Shown: positions 15,915 to 23,228 of the stretch, piece by piece
How the letters are laid out: each line of letters begins with the position of its first letter
Position numbering within the stretch: the stretch's first letter is position 1
Source of the DNA: Planctomycetaceae bacterium
GTDB taxonomy: Bacteria > Planctomycetota > Planctomycetia > Pirellulales > Thermoguttaceae
Length of the DNA: 64,000 nucleotides
Direction of reading: 5' to 3'
NCBI GenBank assembly: GCA_021372005.1
Contig: JAJFVC010000103.1
Span: 1-64,000, forward strand
The notes under the pieces: model-generated
What the model saw: only the letters and a program-made list of their open reading frames with translations
Told to the model about the DNA's origin: nothing
Database searches by the model: none
Translations under genes and position numbers: made by a program

Positions 15915-16652
15915 TCAAGACTTTTCGGGACGGTTCAAGCCGCCGAAACGCCGTTGCCGAGCGGCGTAGCTGGCCAGCGCGGCGTGCAGTTGTCGCTCGT
16001 CGAAGTCGGGCCAGCAAACGTCGGTCACCCAAAGCTCAGCATAGCTGATCTGCCACAGCAGAAAATTGCTCACGCGCATTTCGCCGGCCGTGCGGATCAG
16101 CAGGTCGGGATCGGGCATGCCGGCCGTATCGAGCCGGTCGGACAGCAACGGTTCGGTGACGGCCTCGGGGGCCAGTTCGCCGCGTCGCACCTCGTCGGCC
16201 ACGCGACGAACGGCGTCGACGATTTCGGCGCGGCCGCCGTAGTTGATCGCCAGACAGACGCACAAGCCCGTGTTGGCGGCGCTCTGGCGGACCGTTTCGT
16301 CCAATTCCCGCAAGGCGCCGTCGGGCAATCCTTCGCGTCGGCCGATCCATCGCACGCGAATGTTGCGATCCAGCACGTGCGCGCGTTCGTTGACCAGATA
16401 GTGCTCGAGCAGTTGCAGCAGGAAGTCGAGCTCCTCGACCGGCCGCTTCCAGTTTTCGCTCGAAAGGCAGTAGAGCGTGAGTTGTTCGATGCCTAGCCGG
16501 GCGCATTCCTCAGTCACTCGGCGAACGCTCGTCGCGCCGGCTCGATGGCCTTCGGCGCGCGGCAGCCCGCGCTGTCGGGCCCAACGGCCGTTGCCGTCCA
16601 TGATGACGGCGATGTGCCGCGGCAGCCGCTCACGCGGAATCTCGAACTCCAT
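15915..16652 (-). CDS. uppS: Isoprenyl transferase (undecaprenyl diphosphate synthase)
   Basis: A cis-prenyltransferase that condenses isopentenyl diphosphate units onto farnesyl diphosphate to make the C55 carrier lipid for cell-wall and polysaccharide precursors. The 245-residue product has the P-loop IAVIMDGNGRWARQRGLPR (catalytic Asp about residue 19), GHRAG, LTLYCLSSENW and the C-terminal PDLLIRTAGEMRVSNFLLWQ. All match the family, and the length is standard. It starts only 3 nt after the purA stop, so the two are co-transcribed. Confidence 0.94.
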   Translation of the reverse strand: MEFEIPRERLPRHIAVIMDGNGRWARQRGLPRAEGHRAGATSVRRVTEECARLGIEQLTLYCLSSENWKRPVEELDFLLQLLEHYLVNERAHVLDRNIRVRWIGRREGLPDGALRELDETVRQSAANTGLCVCLAINYGGRAEIVDAVRRVADEVRRGELAPEAVTEPLLSDRLDTAGMPDPDLLIRTAGEMRVSNFLLWQISYAELWVTDVCWPDFDERQLHAALASYAARQRRFGGLNRPEKS

Positions 16653-16655
16653 AGA

Positions 16656-17954
16656 CTACGTTCCTTCGGCTTGCTCGGCGAACATCGTCTGCCGGCGATC
16701 GGGCCCGACCGACACCACCTCAATCGGGCGCGCCAACAACGTGCTGATGCGGTCGAGATATTTTTGGGCGTTCGCGGGCAGGTCCGCCAGTCGCTGCGCG
16801 CCGCGGATCTCTTGCTGCCAGCCGGGCAGCGTTTCGTAGATCGGCACGACCCGCCGCAGGTCATCCACGTGGCTCGGAAAATCGGTGATCCGCCGGCCGT
16901 CCAACTCGTAGGCCGTGCAAATTTTCAGTTCGGGCAGCTCGCTCAGCACGTCCAGCAGCATGACGGCCAGCGTGTCGATGCCGCTCAGTCGGGTCGTGTA
17001 GCGGGCCGCGACCGCGTCGAACCAGCCGCAACGTCGCGGCCGCCGCGTCACGGTTCCGTATTCGTTGCCGCAGCGACGGATGTGCTCGCCGATGTCGTTG
17101 TCCTGCTCGGTCGGGAACGGACCGCCGCCGACGCGGGTGGTGTAGGCCTTGACGATGCCGACCATCTTGGTGATGTAGCGGCCCGGCACGCCCGAACCGG
17201 CCGACACGCCGACGCCCGAACTGTTGCTGCTGGTGACGAATGGGAACGTGCCGTGGTCGATGTCCAACAGGGCGCCCTGCGCGCCTTCGAGCAACACGCG
17301 GCGACCGGCCTCCAGGGCATCGAGCAGATAGGCCGTTGTGTCGGCCACATACGGGCGAAGTCGCTCGGCGTAACCGTGGTAGGCTTCAAAGATTTTTTGC
17401 GGATCCAAAGGCTCGCCGCCCGCGCCGAGTCGGCCGAGTATTTCATTTTTTGCCTTGGCAATCAGCTCGATCCGCGTGCGGAAGTCGGGGCGATACATGT
17501 CGCCGAGCCGGACGGCCAACGAGCGGCCCACCTTGTCGCGATAGCAAGGGCCGATGCCGCGCATCGTCGTGCCGATCGCCTCGCCGCCGGCGCATTGTTG
17601 GTCCAACAGCCGATCTTCCTCGAAATGCCAGGGGAAAATCACATGGGCGCGGTCGCTGAGCATCAAATTCTTTTCGATGCGAACTCCGCGTCCGGCAAGT
17701 CCGTCGATCTCGCCCAACAGGCTGGCTGGATTCATCACGACCCCGCCGGCAATGACGCACTGCACCTCGGGTCGAAAAATGCCGCTGGGCACCAGCGACA
17801 ACTTGAACGTCTGGCCGTCGCGGACCACCGTGTGGCCGGCGTTGGCCCCGCCCTGATAGCGGACCACGATGTCGTGCCGCTCGGTGAGCAGATCGACGAT
17901 CTTTCCCTTGGCCTCGTCGCCCCACTGCAGTCCGATCACGCAAGTTGCAGACAC
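16656..17954 (-). CDS. purA: Adenylosuccinate synthetase
   Basis: This enzyme converts IMP and aspartate to adenylosuccinate with GTP in AMP synthesis. The 432-residue product has CVIGLQWGDEAKGKIVDLL (GTP-binding glycine loop), GGANAGHTVV and the C-terminal VSVGPDRRQT. Length equals the E. coli enzyme if translation starts at GTG 17954, which has GAGGG 9 nt upstream. An in-frame ATG at 18005 adds 17 residues of no family resemblance and lies upstream of the predicted transcription start (about 17997), so it is rejected. purA and uppS form an operon. Confidence 0.94.
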   Translation of the reverse strand: MSATCVIGLQWGDEAKGKIVDLLTERHDIVVRYQGGANAGHTVVRDGQTFKLSLVPSGIFRPEVQCVIAGGVVMNPASLLGEIDGLAGRGVRIEKNLMLSDRAHVIFPWHFEEDRLLDQQCAGGEAIGTTMRGIGPCYRDKVGRSLAVRLGDMYRPDFRTRIELIAKAKNEILGRLGAGGEPLDPQKIFEAYHGYAERLRPYVADTTAYLLDALEAGRRVLLEGAQGALLDIDHGTFPFVTSSNSSGVGVSAGSGVPGRYITKMVGIVKAYTTRVGGGPFPTEQDNDIGEHIRRCGNEYGTVTRRPRRCGWFDAVAARYTTRLSGIDTLAVMLLDVLSELPELKICTAYELDGRRITDFPSHVDDLRRVVPIYETLPGWQQEIRGAQRLADLPANAQKYLDRISTLLARPIEVVSVGPDRRQTMFAEQAEGT

Positions 17955-18003
17955 CGTACGGCCCTCGATCACTAAAAGAAGTCTCGAAAATGGCAAACGC
18001 ATC

Positions 18004-18033
18004 AATTTAGCATCGGAAGTTCACGATGGTCAA
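18004..18033 (-). promoter_or_regulatory. Putative sigma-70 promoter of purA-uppS
   Basis: On the minus strand TTGACC (18033-18028) and TAAATT (18009-18004) have an 18-bp spacer, giving a 5' leader of about 43 nt to the GTG at 17954. Confidence 0.5.
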
Positions 18034-18036
18034 GCG

Positions 18037-18083
18037 GGATAGTTCTTTAGGGCTATGACCATGTGACTCTACGGAACTATCCG
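18037..18083. promoter_or_regulatory. Perfect 9-bp inverted repeat upstream of purA
   Basis: GGATAGTTC (18037-18045) and GAACTATCC (18075-18083) are exact reverse complements, with a 29-nt interval. It sits directly upstream of the purA -35. Eight nt after the right arm comes a run of six T (18092-18097), so on the plus strand it could act as a terminator; alternatively it is an operator. Confidence 0.45.
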
Positions 18084-18178
18084 AGCGGTGTTTTTTGGCC
18101 GTTTTGCGGGCGGTTTTGAATTAGAATAGAGAAAGCGGAGATTTTCGAAGAGCCGCAGTGCGAGGTCAAAGGATTCCC

Positions 18179-19144
18179 ATGCAGATTCGTTTGGGATTTT
18201 ATGTTGTGGCGGGATGGTTGTGCCTGACGGCACCGCTGGCGGCGCAATTCAAAGAGGGGGAGCCGTCGGGCATCAAGACCGGCGAGAGCAAGATGACCCG
18301 GTGGCAGGTCGGCGCGGTCGTCAAAGCGTCGGGCGGGGCGTGCAAGACGCTCAGCGGGTACGTGCCGGTGCCCACCAATTGGCCCGAGCAGCAAGTCACC
18401 ACGGTGGCGGAGGACGTCGGTCCGGAGGCCAAAATCTCGTTCGACACCGTCGACGGCGGCGTGCGGATCATGAACATCCGGATCGGTTACATTCCGACTG
18501 GCCAAACGGTAAAGGTTTTGCAGACGTTTGAGATACGGCGGAGCGTGATTTTGCCGCCGGAAAAAACGGACAACTATGTGATTCCCGATCCGAAAAAACT
18601 GCCGCGAGATATCCACGCCTATTTGTTGCCGAGTCCGAAAATCGAGTCCCGCGACCCGAAAATCCGGGAATTGGCCAAGACGGTGGGCGTCGACAAAGAA
18701 AAGGCGTGGGACCACGTCGAGGCGATTTACGATTGGGTTCGCCAGAAGGTGCAATACAAAAAAAACATGCCGTTGCGGGGCGCGTTGGCGGCGTTGAAGG
18801 ACGGCACGGGCGATTGCGAGGATATGACGTCGTTGGTGATCGCCATTTGTCGGGCGGCGGACATCCCGGCTCGCACCGTGTGGGTGCCCGGCCATTGCTA
18901 CCCTGAGTTTTATTTGGAGGACGAGCAGGGGAAGGGGCATTGGTTCCCGTGTCAAATTTCGGGTTCGCGGGAATTTGGGGGGATCAAGGAGTTGAGGCCG
19001 ATTCTGCAAAAAGGCGACAATTTTCGTCCCCCGCGAGGCGGCCGTGATCGGCAGCGTTACATGGCCGAGCATCTCAGCGGCAAGCCCGCACCCGGCGGAG
19101 GAACGCCGCAGGTGCAATTTGTCCGCCAACAGGTTTTTCAGTAG
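18179..19144 (+). CDS. Secreted transglutaminase-like domain protein
   Basis: A 321-residue product with a signal peptide (MQIRLGFYVVAGWLCLTAPLAA) and a transglutaminase-like core at about residues 180-270. The Cys is in GTGDCEDMTSL, the His in WVPGHCYPEFYLED, and a following Asp-containing strand is plausible, giving the Cys-His-Asp triad order of the superfamily. Bacterial relatives are often peptidases rather than cross-linkers. The N-terminal half (IMNIRIGYIPTGQTVKV) looks like a beta-sandwich. I chose the ATG at 18179, with AAAGGA upstream; a GTG at 18158 is in frame. TAGAAT at 18122-18127 may be the -10. Confidence 0.75.
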   Translation: MQIRLGFYVVAGWLCLTAPLAAQFKEGEPSGIKTGESKMTRWQVGAVVKASGGACKTLSGYVPVPTNWPEQQVTTVAEDVGPEAKISFDTVDGGVRIMNIRIGYIPTGQTVKVLQTFEIRRSVILPPEKTDNYVIPDPKKLPRDIHAYLLPSPKIESRDPKIRELAKTVGVDKEKAWDHVEAIYDWVRQKVQYKKNMPLRGALAALKDGTGDCEDMTSLVIAICRAADIPARTVWVPGHCYPEFYLEDEQGKGHWFPCQISGSREFGGIKELRPILQKGDNFRPPRGGRDRQRYMAEHLSGKPAPGGGTPQVQFVRQQVFQ

Positions 19145-19181
19145 AAACGAGGAAAGCCGCTCTTGCAAAGCGCGGGACAAA

Positions 19182-19204
19182 GCCGGAAACTAAGAGCTTC
19201 CGGC
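19182..19204. repeat. Short perfect stem-loop between genes
   Basis: GCCGGAA (19182-19188) and TTCCGGC (19198-19204) form a 7-bp stem with a 9-nt loop in the 190-nt gap after the transglutaminase-like gene. It is followed by AAAAG rather than a T run, so it is not a classical plus-strand terminator. Confidence 0.5.
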
Positions 19205-19333
19205 AAAAGAAGGAGTCTTTCACGACCTCGTGCCGCTGGCGGTTGCACTGCGTCCGCTGTTCGGCGGGACAAGTTCGCTTGATCGCGAGGCTCGGAGGCC
19301 AGTTCGGCGTTTTTTTGGCGCAAGAAGAAAATC

Positions 19334-19969
19334 ATGAGCAATTCGTCGAAACCGAAATACGCCACATTGGCCGATTGGGACGCCGCGTACCGCGATGGCA
19401 CGCCGCCCTGGGACATTGGCAAGCCGCACGCCGAGTTGACTCACGTGTTGGATGAATATCGTTTGAAGCCGGAGACGGTGTTGGAGATCGGTTGCGGCAC
19501 GGGTTCGGACGCGATCGTGTTGGCGCGACGTCGGTTCGAGGTGACGGCCGTCGACGGTTCGCCGATTGCGTTGGAGCGGGCGCGGCTTCGGGCCGAGCGG
19601 TGCGACGCGCTGCTGCGATTCGTGCTGGCCGACATTTTTGAGTTCGCCCGGTCGGCGGGCCAGTTCGATCTGGTCTACGACAGCGGCGTCTATCATTCTT
19701 TGCGTCAGGTGAATCTTGGGCGTTTTCTCGACGTGCTGTGGCGCGTCACTCGGCCCGGTTCCTATTATCTCTGCCTGGCCGGCGCGCCGCGCGATGCGGA
19801 CGAGGAAGGGCCGCCGGCCGTCGCCGAAGAAGAAATTCACAACGAGTTGGGCCGACTGTTCGAGTTCCTCCACGTCCGACCCATTCGGCTGGAGAGCCTC
19901 AACCATCCCGCCGGCTATCCCGGCTGGTCTTGCTTGATGCGGCGTCCTCTGGTCGAAGGGAAAGCATGA
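19334..19969 (+). CDS. SAM-dependent methyltransferase, TPMT-like
   Basis: A 211-residue class I methyltransferase. The N-terminus DWDAAYRDGTPPWDIGKPH, with a conserved P-W-D turn, is characteristic of the thiopurine methyltransferase/TehB-like group. Motif I is VLEIGCGTGSDAIVLA (about residue 49), motif II region VTAVDGSPIALERAR, and motif IV FDLVYDSGVYHSL. The substrate is unknown; family members methylate thiols, selenium or tellurium compounds, or chloride. Its stop codon overlaps the next gene's ATG (ATGA), which ties it to the following GAF-HlyD protein and suggests a role in that unit. Confidence 0.82.
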   Translation: MSNSSKPKYATLADWDAAYRDGTPPWDIGKPHAELTHVLDEYRLKPETVLEIGCGTGSDAIVLARRRFEVTAVDGSPIALERARLRAERCDALLRFVLADIFEFARSAGQFDLVYDSGVYHSLRQVNLGRFLDVLWRVTRPGSYYLCLAGAPRDADEEGPPAVAEEEIHNELGRLFEFLHVRPIRLESLNHPAGYPGWSCLMRRPLVEGKA

Positions 19970-22191
19970 GCGAAGAACAATCGATCGATCCGCAACTGGT
20001 CGAACAGACGAAACAGCAAATCCGCTCGTTGGTTGCGGAGGTCGCTCAACTGTCCAAGAGCGACGTCAGCCCCGAGCAATTTTATAGCGAATTTTTGCCG
20101 CGCGTGGTGTCGGCGTTGGCCGCAGCGGGCGGGGCCGTGTGGACGCTCAACGCCGAGAGCCGATTGACGCTCCAGTTTCAGATCAATATTCAAGAGGCCC
20201 GCATCCGCGACTCCGAAGCCAGCGAGGCCCAACACGCCCGGCTGTTGTATCAGACGCTGGCCGGCGGCCAGGGGTTGCTGATGCCGCCGCATTCCGGCGC
20301 GGGCCAAAGCGATGGGCCCGATCAGGAAACGCCCGCCGCCAATCCGACCGATTTTCTGCTGGTGCTCGGCCTGTTGAAGACCGATTTGGAGACGGTCGGC
20401 GTGGTCGAGATTTTCCAGCGGCCCGAGGCCGGTCCCACCGCACAAAAGGGCTATCTGCGATTCCTCTCGCAAATGTGCGATCTGGCCGGTGATTTTCTGA
20501 AGAGTCATCAACTACGACATTTTTCGCATCGGCAGACGCTTTGGACCCAATTGGAGGATTTCACCCGGGCGGTCCACGCCTCGCTCGATCTGCGAGAAAC
20601 CGCGTACACGATCGCCAACGAAGGCCGCCGATTGATCGAGTGCGACCGGCTGAGCGTGGCCCTCAGCAAGGGAAATCGCTGTCAAGTGGAGGCCATCAGC
20701 GGGCAGGACATGTTCGACAAACGGTCGAATATCGTCCGACTGTTGGATCGACTGACCTCGGCGGTGGTGCGAAGCGGCGATCCGGTCTGGTACACCGGCG
20801 ATACGCGCGACATGCCGCCGCAGGTCGAAGAATCCGTTCAGGAATACGTCGACGAGTCGCATTCCAAAACCGTGGCCGTGTTGCCGCTCCGGCGTCCTTC
20901 GCCGGCGGAGAAAGAAGAATCGGACAAATCGCGGGAGCCGGACCATCCGATCGGCGCGCTGGTGATTGAGCAGATCGAAGACAGCCGCGTGTCGGGCAAT
21001 CTGGTGCAGCGGGCCGAGGTGGTCAGCCGGCACAGCGCCGCGGCACTGGCCAACGCCGTGGAACACCAGAATTTGTTCTTGATGCCGTTGTGGCGCGCGA
21101 TCGGCAAGTCGCGTTGGGTCGTCGAGGCCCGGACGCTGCCCAAGACGCTCAGCATCGGAGGGGCCGTGTTGCTGGTGGTGCTGCTGATTGGCGTCTGGCC
21201 CGCGCAGTTCACCGTCGAGTCGAAAGGCACGTTGGAGCCTGCCGCCCGACAAGATATTTTCGCCGGCGTCGACGGCGTGGTGCAGGAGTTGGACTGCCAA
21301 CACGGCCAGATGGTCCGCAAGGATCAGGTGCTGGTCAAGCTTCGCAACACCGAACTGGCCGCCACGCTGGCCGACCTTCAGGGCCAACGCATGGCGGCCG
21401 GCGAGCGATTGCTCTCGGTGCAGCGGGCGTTGGTCGGCGAGAAAAAACTGAGCCCCGATCAGCGCAATCAACTGGAGGGCGAGCAGGCCGAATTGTGGCA
21501 GAAACAACAATCGCTCAACGTCCAATGGGGACTGTATCGAACCAAAGAGGCGGATTTGGCCGTCCGAAGTCCACTGGACGGCGTCGTGGTCACGTGGGAC
21601 CTGAAGAATCGGCTCATGTACCGAACGGTGCAGCGAGGTCAGGTGCTGCTGCGCGTGGCCGATCCAAACGGGCCGTGGCAACTGGAACTCACCATGCCCG
21701 AGCACCGCATGGGCCATTTGATGTTGGCGCAGCAAAAACTCTACCGCCGTCTGCGCGAACGATTTTGCGAACTGGTGCGCGAGCAGACCCGGGCGAAATT
21801 GGGCGATGCCGCTACGGATGAAGAAGTCGAAAAAGCGGTTGAGGCGGCATCGACCGACACGCCCGATGAAAAACTTGGCCGGCGAATCCGCGAGTTGGCG
21901 CCCGACCAACCGTGCGAGGATCGGTTGAAGGTGTCGTATATTTTGGCGACCGAACCGGGCACGCCCCGCTACGGCACGGTCGAAGAGATTCACCGCAGCG
22001 CCGAGGTGCGCGGCGAAGACGGCAACACGGTGCTGATCAAGGTGGCGATCGACAAGACCGAGCTGCCCGACCTTCGGCCCGGAGCGACCGTCACCGCCAA
22101 GGTCGACTGCGGCCGCAGCCTGTTCGGCTACGTGTTGTTGCACGACGTCCTTGCGTTTATTCAATCGAGAATTCTGTTCCGATATTTTTAG
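19966..22191 (+). CDS. GAF domain and HlyD-like membrane-fusion protein
   Basis: A 741-residue protein with a cytoplasmic N-terminal part and a periplasmic C-terminal part. Residues about 20-175 look like a first sensory module (ALAAAGGAVWTLNAE). About 195-375 is a GAF domain (SLDLRETAYTIANEGRRLIE ... ALVIEQIEDSRV). One membrane segment follows at about 393-412 (AVLLVVLLIGVWP). The rest is a biotinyl-lipoyl/HlyD barrel with FAGVDGVVQELDCQHGQMV, a short coiled coil and VRSPLDGVVVTWDL. HlyD proteins normally join an inner-membrane exporter to an outer-membrane channel; coupling to a GAF sensor is unusual. It overlaps the methyltransferase by ATGA and is followed by another HlyD protein. Confidence 0.72.
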   Translation: MSEEQSIDPQLVEQTKQQIRSLVAEVAQLSKSDVSPEQFYSEFLPRVVSALAAAGGAVWTLNAESRLTLQFQINIQEARIRDSEASEAQHARLLYQTLAGGQGLLMPPHSGAGQSDGPDQETPAANPTDFLLVLGLLKTDLETVGVVEIFQRPEAGPTAQKGYLRFLSQMCDLAGDFLKSHQLRHFSHRQTLWTQLEDFTRAVHASLDLRETAYTIANEGRRLIECDRLSVALSKGNRCQVEAISGQDMFDKRSNIVRLLDRLTSAVVRSGDPVWYTGDTRDMPPQVEESVQEYVDESHSKTVAVLPLRRPSPAEKEESDKSREPDHPIGALVIEQIEDSRVSGNLVQRAEVVSRHSAAALANAVEHQNLFLMPLWRAIGKSRWVVEARTLPKTLSIGGAVLLVVLLIGVWPAQFTVESKGTLEPAARQDIFAGVDGVVQELDCQHGQMVRKDQVLVKLRNTELAATLADLQGQRMAAGERLLSVQRALVGEKKLSPDQRNQLEGEQAELWQKQQSLNVQWGLYRTKEADLAVRSPLDGVVVTWDLKNRLMYRTVQRGQVLLRVADPNGPWQLELTMPEHRMGHLMLAQQKLYRRLRERFCELVREQTRAKLGDAATDEEVEKAVEAASTDTPDEKLGRRIRELAPDQPCEDRLKVSYILATEPGTPRYGTVEEIHRSAEVRGEDGNTVLIKVAIDKTELPDLRPGATVTAKVDCGRSLFGYVLLHDVLAFIQSRILFRYF

Positions 22192-22277
22192 AGGCCGCCG
22201 GGCGCTGCGAGTCGCCCGATCGCAAAAAGACCTTTGGGGAGCGTGTGGACCTATTTCAGGAACGTCGAGGTGTCGCC

Positions 22278-23156
22278 ATGCGAGGATGGATGGGTTGTTG
22301 TTTGGGGCTGTTTCTCGCGTCATCGCTTTGGGCGGCCGAGCCCAAGATCACGTTGCCGAACTGTCTGTTGGCGTTGGACGAAGAGGTACAAGTGCCCGCG
22401 CAGGCGGCCGGCGTCCTGCTGAAGATCCCCGTTCGGGAGGGCCAGCAGGTGACCGTCGGCGAGTTGTTGGCCCAGATCGACGACAACGTTCGTCTCGCGC
22501 AACAGCAAGTTGCGGAGTACAAATTGAAGGCGGCCAAGAAACAGGCCGAGGACGATACGGCGATCCGTTACGCCCAGGCGGCTGCATTGGTGGCCGAAGC
22601 GGAATACGAGCAGGCCATGGATGCCAACAAACGCGTTGCGGGCGTGGTGCCGCAAGCCGATGTGCGGCGATTGCTGCTGACGCATCGTCAGATGGTGCTG
22701 TCGATCGAAAAATCGGAAAAGGAGCGGGAGATCGCCGGCTATCAAGCTCAGGTGAGCGAGGCCGAGTTGCGGGCGGCCGACGCGGAGCTGAAGAATTACC
22801 GGCTCGTCTCGCCACTGAACGGCGAGGTCATCGAGCTTTCGCGTCACGAAGGCGAGTGGGTGCAGGCGGGCGATCCGATCATGCGTCTGTTGCGGCTTGA
22901 CCGGCTGCGCGTCGAAGGGTTTTTGAACGCCAAGGAGTATTCGCCCGCCGAGTTGGAGAATCGGCCCGTTCGGGTCGTCGTCACGTTGGCCCGCGGTCGG
23001 CAGGAGATGTTCCCGGGCAAGATCGTGTTCGTCAAACCGTTGATTCAGGCGGGCAACCAATTTTTGGTGCGGGCTGAGGTTCAAAACCGGCGGCAAAACA
23101 ACGCCTGGGTGCTTCGGCCAGGCATGAACGTGGACATGACCATCGAACTGCAATAA
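22278..23156 (+). CDS. HlyD/RND-type periplasmic adaptor
   Basis: A 292-residue secreted adaptor. A signal peptide (MRGWMGCCLGLFLASSLWAA) is followed by a lipoyl half-motif (VQVPAQAAGVLLKIPVREGQQV), a long alpha-hairpin rich in A, E, K and Q (about residues 75-165), the second lipoyl half (YRLVSPLNGEVIELSRHEGEWV) and a beta-barrel with LRVEGFLNAKEYSPAEL. This is the classical membrane-fusion-protein order. Start ATG 22278 has GAGG upstream. It lies between a GAF-HlyD gene and an M50-HlyD gene, 86 and 72 nt away. No inner-membrane pump or TolC homologue is next to it. Confidence 0.82.
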   Translation: MRGWMGCCLGLFLASSLWAAEPKITLPNCLLALDEEVQVPAQAAGVLLKIPVREGQQVTVGELLAQIDDNVRLAQQQVAEYKLKAAKKQAEDDTAIRYAQAAALVAEAEYEQAMDANKRVAGVVPQADVRRLLLTHRQMVLSIEKSEKEREIAGYQAQVSEAELRAADAELKNYRLVSPLNGEVIELSRHEGEWVQAGDPIMRLLRLDRLRVEGFLNAKEYSPAELENRPVRVVVTLARGRQEMFPGKIVFVKPLIQAGNQFLVRAEVQNRRQNNAWVLRPGMNVDMTIELQ

Positions 23157-23228
23157 CAAGGCGCGAGACGGTTGCGGACAAGGCGATGTTTTTCGCCCTC
23201 CGTCCGCGGCCGTTTGTCTTTCGTTTTC

